A stretch of DNA of 9,587 bases from Bacteroidota bacterium (GTDB taxonomy: Bacteria > Bacteroidota > Kryptoniia > Kryptoniales > JAKASW01), in the NCBI GenBank assembly GCA_021796055.1, contig JAJYOS010000180.1, positions 1 to 9,587 on the forward strand, read 5' to 3'. This document shows, piece by piece, positions 7,558-9,587 of this stretch. Numbering within the stretch: position 1 is the stretch's first letter; each line of letters opens with the position of its first letter. The notes beneath the pieces are model-generated. The model saw only the letters and a list, made by a program, of their open reading frames with translations. It ran no database searches and was not told the origin of the DNA. Position numbers and translations under genes: made by a program.

Positions 7558-7789
7558 TTATTTTATGATCCATTTAATTACGTAGATGCTGCCGACGATT
7601 ATCCCCAGACACATCGCGCATGCAAGAAGTATTCGCGGGAGGACGGGAATTCCGGCAAGCCAACTTTCTCTTTATTCATCCATCTACTTTCATCGCCAAC
7701 AAGAACAGGGTGAGTGCGGTTCCAGCACCGGCAGATAAACCTAACAGACGAGCGCGGCAGAAAAAAGTTGCATTCCACTTGTGACAAGA
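7558..7789 (-). pseudogene. Possible frameshifted small two-helix membrane protein
   Basis: On the minus strand one frame is open from 7789 to a TGA at 7678-7676 and encodes a hydrophobic segment, LSAGAGTALTLFLLAMK. A second frame is open from 7671 to a TAA at 7560-7558 and encodes another, including LGIIVGSIYVIKWIIK at its C-terminal end. Joining the two by a frameshift near 7672-7680 gives a two-transmembrane protein of about 75 residues. Neither half has a credible start codon with a ribosome site. It could be a decayed gene, an assembly indel, or chance hydrophobicity. It sits upstream of, and on the same strand as, the Asp-box gene. Confidence 0.25.
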
Positions 7790-8081
7790 CTAAATTTCCA
7801 CTGTTGTTGAATAGAGGTGCGGTGGTTATGAGTAACCGTGTTCGCTGGAGTGATCCAGGAAAGGTCCGAAGCCCCGGGAGACACGCGCAAAGGAATCACC
7901 GCCGAAACCGTGAACGCGACTTCGGGCTTCATGGTTGGGCTGCCCGCCCGAGGGTTCATGCGGCGACGACCTCGGGAGCGGATTTCGAACGAGCTTACTC
8001 GACGAAGCCGAACGGAAGAAGTGAACAACTTGCAGACTGTCACCCGGATAAAGTCTAAGGCGATTTTATCAGGATGGAGCG

Positions 8082-8240
8082 CTATTTTGCCGATACCTGC
8101 GATGCAATGGCGCGGTCGGCATCCCGAGTGTCTTTCAACCCGTTCCTGTATGCTCGAAAGTCCCCGGGAAACTGGTCAAGGCAAATTTTACGATCGGTTA
8201 TTCTTCCATCCCCGTTCAAATCCCCAACAAGACTTCCGAA
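8082..8240 (-). pseudogene. Possible remnant of a C-terminal dockerin/EF-hand-like domain
   Basis: A 52-codon minus-strand open frame carries GDLNGDGRITD near its beginning, a classic Ca-binding loop pattern (D-x-N-x-D-G-x-I). A second stretch, RNGLKDTRDADRAI, resembles a diverged second dockerin repeat (compare the usual NGDGK-x-DTRDAD pattern, recalled from the family). The stop follows soon after, as expected for a C-terminal module of a secreted protein. There is no start codon: the frame begins right after an in-frame TAA (8243-8241) at the edge of the 7-nt array. It is therefore at most a truncated remnant. It could also be an FG-GAP-like fragment or chance. Confidence 0.25.
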
Positions 8241-8287
8241 TTAACAATTAAGAATTTAGAGCCCAAAATTCAAAATTGAGAATCTGT
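8239..8287 (+). repeat. Seven-unit 7-nt tandem array forming the dapB leader
   Basis: The sequence divides exactly into seven heptamers: AATTAAC, AATTAAG, AATTTAG, AGCCCAA, AATTCAA, AATTGAG, AATCTGT. The consensus is about AATTNAR, with unit 4 diverged. The array ends two bases before the dapB ATG, so it supplies the whole proximal leader, including the only purine-rich stretch (GAGAA, 8278-8282) that could act as a weak ribosome site. Confidence 0.65.
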
Positions 8288-8289
8288 CA

Positions 8290-9018
8290 ATGAACATCGG
8301 CTTGCTCGGTTACGGGAAGATGGGAAAGGAAATCGAAGTCGTGGCGAAACAGCGCTCACACATCGTCTCAGCCACGGCGGATATTGACACGAACCTTTCC
8401 GATGTCAGGCCGCTGTTCGAACAATGCGACGCGCTCATAGATTTTTCCGTGACTTCGGCAGTTCCTGATCATGTGAAGTTTGCAGCGGACATACAGAAAC
8501 CGATCGTGATAGGAACAACGGGCTGGCAGGACCACCTGGATGAAGTTCGCAGAACGGTGGACGAGGCGGGCATCACCTCAGTTGTCGCCGCCAATTTTTC
8601 CCTGGGCGTCAATCTTTTCATATCCGTGGTCGAAAGGGCTGCGAGGCTGTTCGGACAGTTCGACGGCTTCGACTGCGCCGTGCTCGAGCAGCATCACAAT
8701 CAGAAGGCGGACGCACCGAGCGGCACTGCAATCGCCATCGGAAATGCGATCCTCGAAAATTTCCCCGGCAAGACGCGGCAACTGGTGGGACTCCCCGATG
8801 GACGAATTCCGAAGGATGAACTCCAGATCAACTCGATCCGCATCGGAAGCGAATTCGGCACGCACACGGTTCTGTTCGATTCTGATAATGATCGAATCGA
8901 GCTGACGCATATTTCCAGAGGGAGGCGCGGTTTCGCGCTCGGCGCTGTCATTGCCGCGGAATGGGCTGTAGGCAAGAAAGGATTTTTCCTTTTCAAGGAT
9001 ATCCTTTCAGAATTATGA
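8290..9018 (+). CDS. dapB: 4-hydroxy-tetrahydrodipicolinate reductase (DapB)
   Basis: A cytoplasmic enzyme of lysine/diaminopimelate synthesis. It uses NAD(P)H to reduce the DapA product, 4-hydroxy-tetrahydrodipicolinate, to tetrahydrodipicolinate. The N-terminal Rossmann domain begins at once with GYGKMG (7-12). DFS (51-53) and GTTGW (75-79) follow. The signature EQHHNQKADAPSGTA (133-147) holds the catalytic His and Lys: H135 and K139 correspond by motif to E. coli H159 and K163. GSEFGTHTV (187-194 region) and the final FALGAVIAAEW (215-225) complete the C-terminal domain. At 242 residues it is of the shorter form, against about 270 in E. coli. The start is fixed by the dinucleotide fold at residue 2 onward and an in-frame TAG at 8257-8259. 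The Shine-Dalgarno is weak. dapA follows after 141 bp on the same strand. Short tandem arrays touch both ends of the gene. Confidence 0.97.
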   Translation: MNIGLLGYGKMGKEIEVVAKQRSHIVSATADIDTNLSDVRPLFEQCDALIDFSVTSAVPDHVKFAADIQKPIVIGTTGWQDHLDEVRRTVDEAGITSVVAANFSLGVNLFISVVERAARLFGQFDGFDCAVLEQHHNQKADAPSGTAIAIGNAILENFPGKTRQLVGLPDGRIPKDELQINSIRIGSEFGTHTVLFDSDNDRIELTHISRGRRGFALGAVIAAEWAVGKKGFFLFKDILSEL

Positions 9019-9045
9019 ACTTTGAATGCTGAATTGTGAACTGGC
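9011..9045 (+). repeat. Five-unit 7-nt tandem array across the dapB stop codon
   Basis: AATTATG, AACTTTG, AATGCTG, AATTGTG and AACTGGC are in exact 7-nt phase, with consensus about AATTNTG. The dapB stop TGA (9016-9018) lies inside, spanning units 1 and 2, so the array supplies the last codons of the gene. Confidence 0.6.
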
Positions 9046-9159
9046 GGGGAAGATCGGAATTGGCGGAAAACAGCCGAAAATTTCGCCGTCACGACCGCAG
9101 ATCGACAATCATAATCGTAAGATGATTCTGAGAACGAAAATAGACATAACGAGGCAGAA
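9019..9159. other. dapB-dapA spacer
   Basis: Apart from the end of the 7-nt array, it holds a small inverted repeat, AATCAT (9107-9112) and ATGATT (9122-9127), with a 9-nt loop. No terminator or lysine riboswitch was recognised. Co-transcription of dapB and dapA remains plausible. Confidence 0.4.
9151..9154 (+). promoter_or_regulatory. Ribosome binding site of dapA
   Basis: GAGG lies five bases before ATG 9160. It supports this start over the in-frame ATG three codons later. Confidence 0.55.
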
Positions 9160-9587
9160 ATGAGACGGATGCTTTTTCGTGGAACCGGCGTAGCCCTTAT
9201 TACTCCATTCAAGAAAGACGGCTCGATTGATGAGCAGAAGTTGAGAGAGCTTGTCGACTTCCAGATATCCAACGGCACCGAAGCGATCCTTCCCGCCGGC
9301 ACCACCGGTGAGAGTGCGACGCTCTCCCATCCGGAGCATCAGTATGTGATGGAAATAGTTCTCGACCAGGCAGACCGGCGAGTGCCGGTCATCGTTGGAG
9401 CGGGAAGCAACTCGACGAGAGAAGCCATCTCTTTAACAATCCACGCAAAGTCGATCGGCGCCGACGGCGTTCTTTCTGTCGGGCCGTACTACAACAAGCC
9501 GACGCAGGAAGGTTTCTACCGGCATTACGCCGCAATCGCGGAGGCAGTCGACATCCCGATCGTCGTTTACAATGTTCCCGGCCGGAC
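9160..9587 (+). CDS. dapA: 4-hydroxy-tetrahydrodipicolinate synthase (DapA), N-terminal part
   Basis: The first 142 codons of a class I aldolase-type (TIM-barrel) lyase. It condenses pyruvate with aspartate-4-semialdehyde, the entry step of diaminopimelate/lysine synthesis, in the cytoplasm. Seen here are [10 protein letters not shown] (8-17), AGTTGE (46-51, whose Thr pair corresponds by motif to E. coli T44/T45), [11 protein letters not shown] (108-118, with Y110 matching E. coli Y107) and YNVPGR (137-142, with Y137 and R142 matching Y133 and R138). The Schiff-base lysine and the C-terminus lie beyond the right edge. A broader NAL/DHDPS family member is possible on sequence alone, but the intact DapA motifs and the adjacent dapB make DapA nearly certain. 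Confidence 0.96.
   Translation, partial: MRRMLFRGTGVALITPFKKDGSIDEQKLRELVDFQISNGTEAILPAGTTGESATLSHPEHQYVMEIVLDQADRRVPVIVGAGSNSTREAISLTIHAKSIGADGVLSVGPYYNKPTQEGFYRHYAAIAEAVDIPIVVYNVPGR

Larger units (their letters stand above)
7417..8289. other. 873-bp divergent intergenic region
   Basis: It separates the minus-strand envelope genes from plus-strand dapB, so promoters for both directions should lie here, though none is clear. Two possible decayed minus-strand coding remnants are listed separately (7558-7789 and 8082-8240), and a 7-nt array fills the dapB leader. At 7790-8081 I see nothing convincing: ORFs open on both strands have Arg/Ser/Pro-rich translations, no ribosome sites and no motifs. 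Confidence 0.5.

Noticed and set aside
8212..8230. tRNA T-arm-like GTTCAAATCC
   Set aside because: The flanking bases do not pair as a stem, and no acceptor, D or anticodon arm is present around it.
7838..8251. Plus-strand open frame of 137 codons in the divergent region
   Set aside because: Arg-rich translation without hydrophobic core or motif, and no ribosome site. It overlaps a competing open minus frame and runs into the heptamer array.
8700..9305. Minus-strand open frame of 201 codons across the dapB end and dapA start
   Set aside because: Antisense to two certain genes. Ser/Arg/Pro-rich translation with no motif.

Overview
The window looks like chromosomal DNA of a Gram-negative bacterium of the Bacteroidota/Chlorobiota/Ignavibacteria side of the FCB group. 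This is inferred from a DUF2723 membrane protein with the YWDC/HPPGAP motifs, a large secreted Asp-box (BNR) protein, a short-type DapB (242 aa), and neighbouring dapB and dapA genes. Base composition is moderately GC-rich. Four of the six genes carry clear Shine-Dalgarno sequences (GGAG, AGGAG, GGAGG, GAGG). No 16S, tRNA, phage, IS or CRISPR signal was seen, so the species cannot be named.

The left three quarters (1-7416) is a minus-strand block. In transcription order it holds a 1063-aa secreted Asp-box beta-propeller protein (7416-4225), a 785-aa secreted protein fusing a YVTN-type propeller to a phosphoesterase domain (4008-1651), a 192-aa secreted or anchored protein of unknown function (1329-751), and the start of a DUF2723 polytopic membrane protein that runs off the left edge (616-1). 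The gaps are 216, 321 and 134 bp, so a single operon is not demonstrated. The common theme is the envelope: three exported proteins and one membrane protein.

The right part is a plus-strand lysine/diaminopimelate block: complete dapB (8290-9018) and the first 142 codons of dapA (9160 onward). They encode consecutive steps of the pathway to meso-diaminopimelate and lysine, needed for peptidoglycan and protein synthesis.

Between the two blocks lies 873 bp (7417-8289) without an intact gene. It holds two possible decayed minus-strand coding remnants: one with an EF-hand/dockerin-like Ca-binding loop, and one a two-helix membrane protein split by a frameshift.

The most striking structure is in the spacers. 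Strictly phased short tandem arrays abut gene ends: ten 8-nt units starting at the last base of the Asp-box gene's stop codon (4225-4146), three 8-nt units facing the other way (4097-4120), seven 7-nt units ending 2 nt before the dapB start (8239-8287), and five 7-nt units running through the dapB stop codon (9011-9045). A looser related stretch lies at 1411-1452. I see no convincing undescribed multi-gene system. The gene content is mostly ordinary, and these arrays are the best lead.
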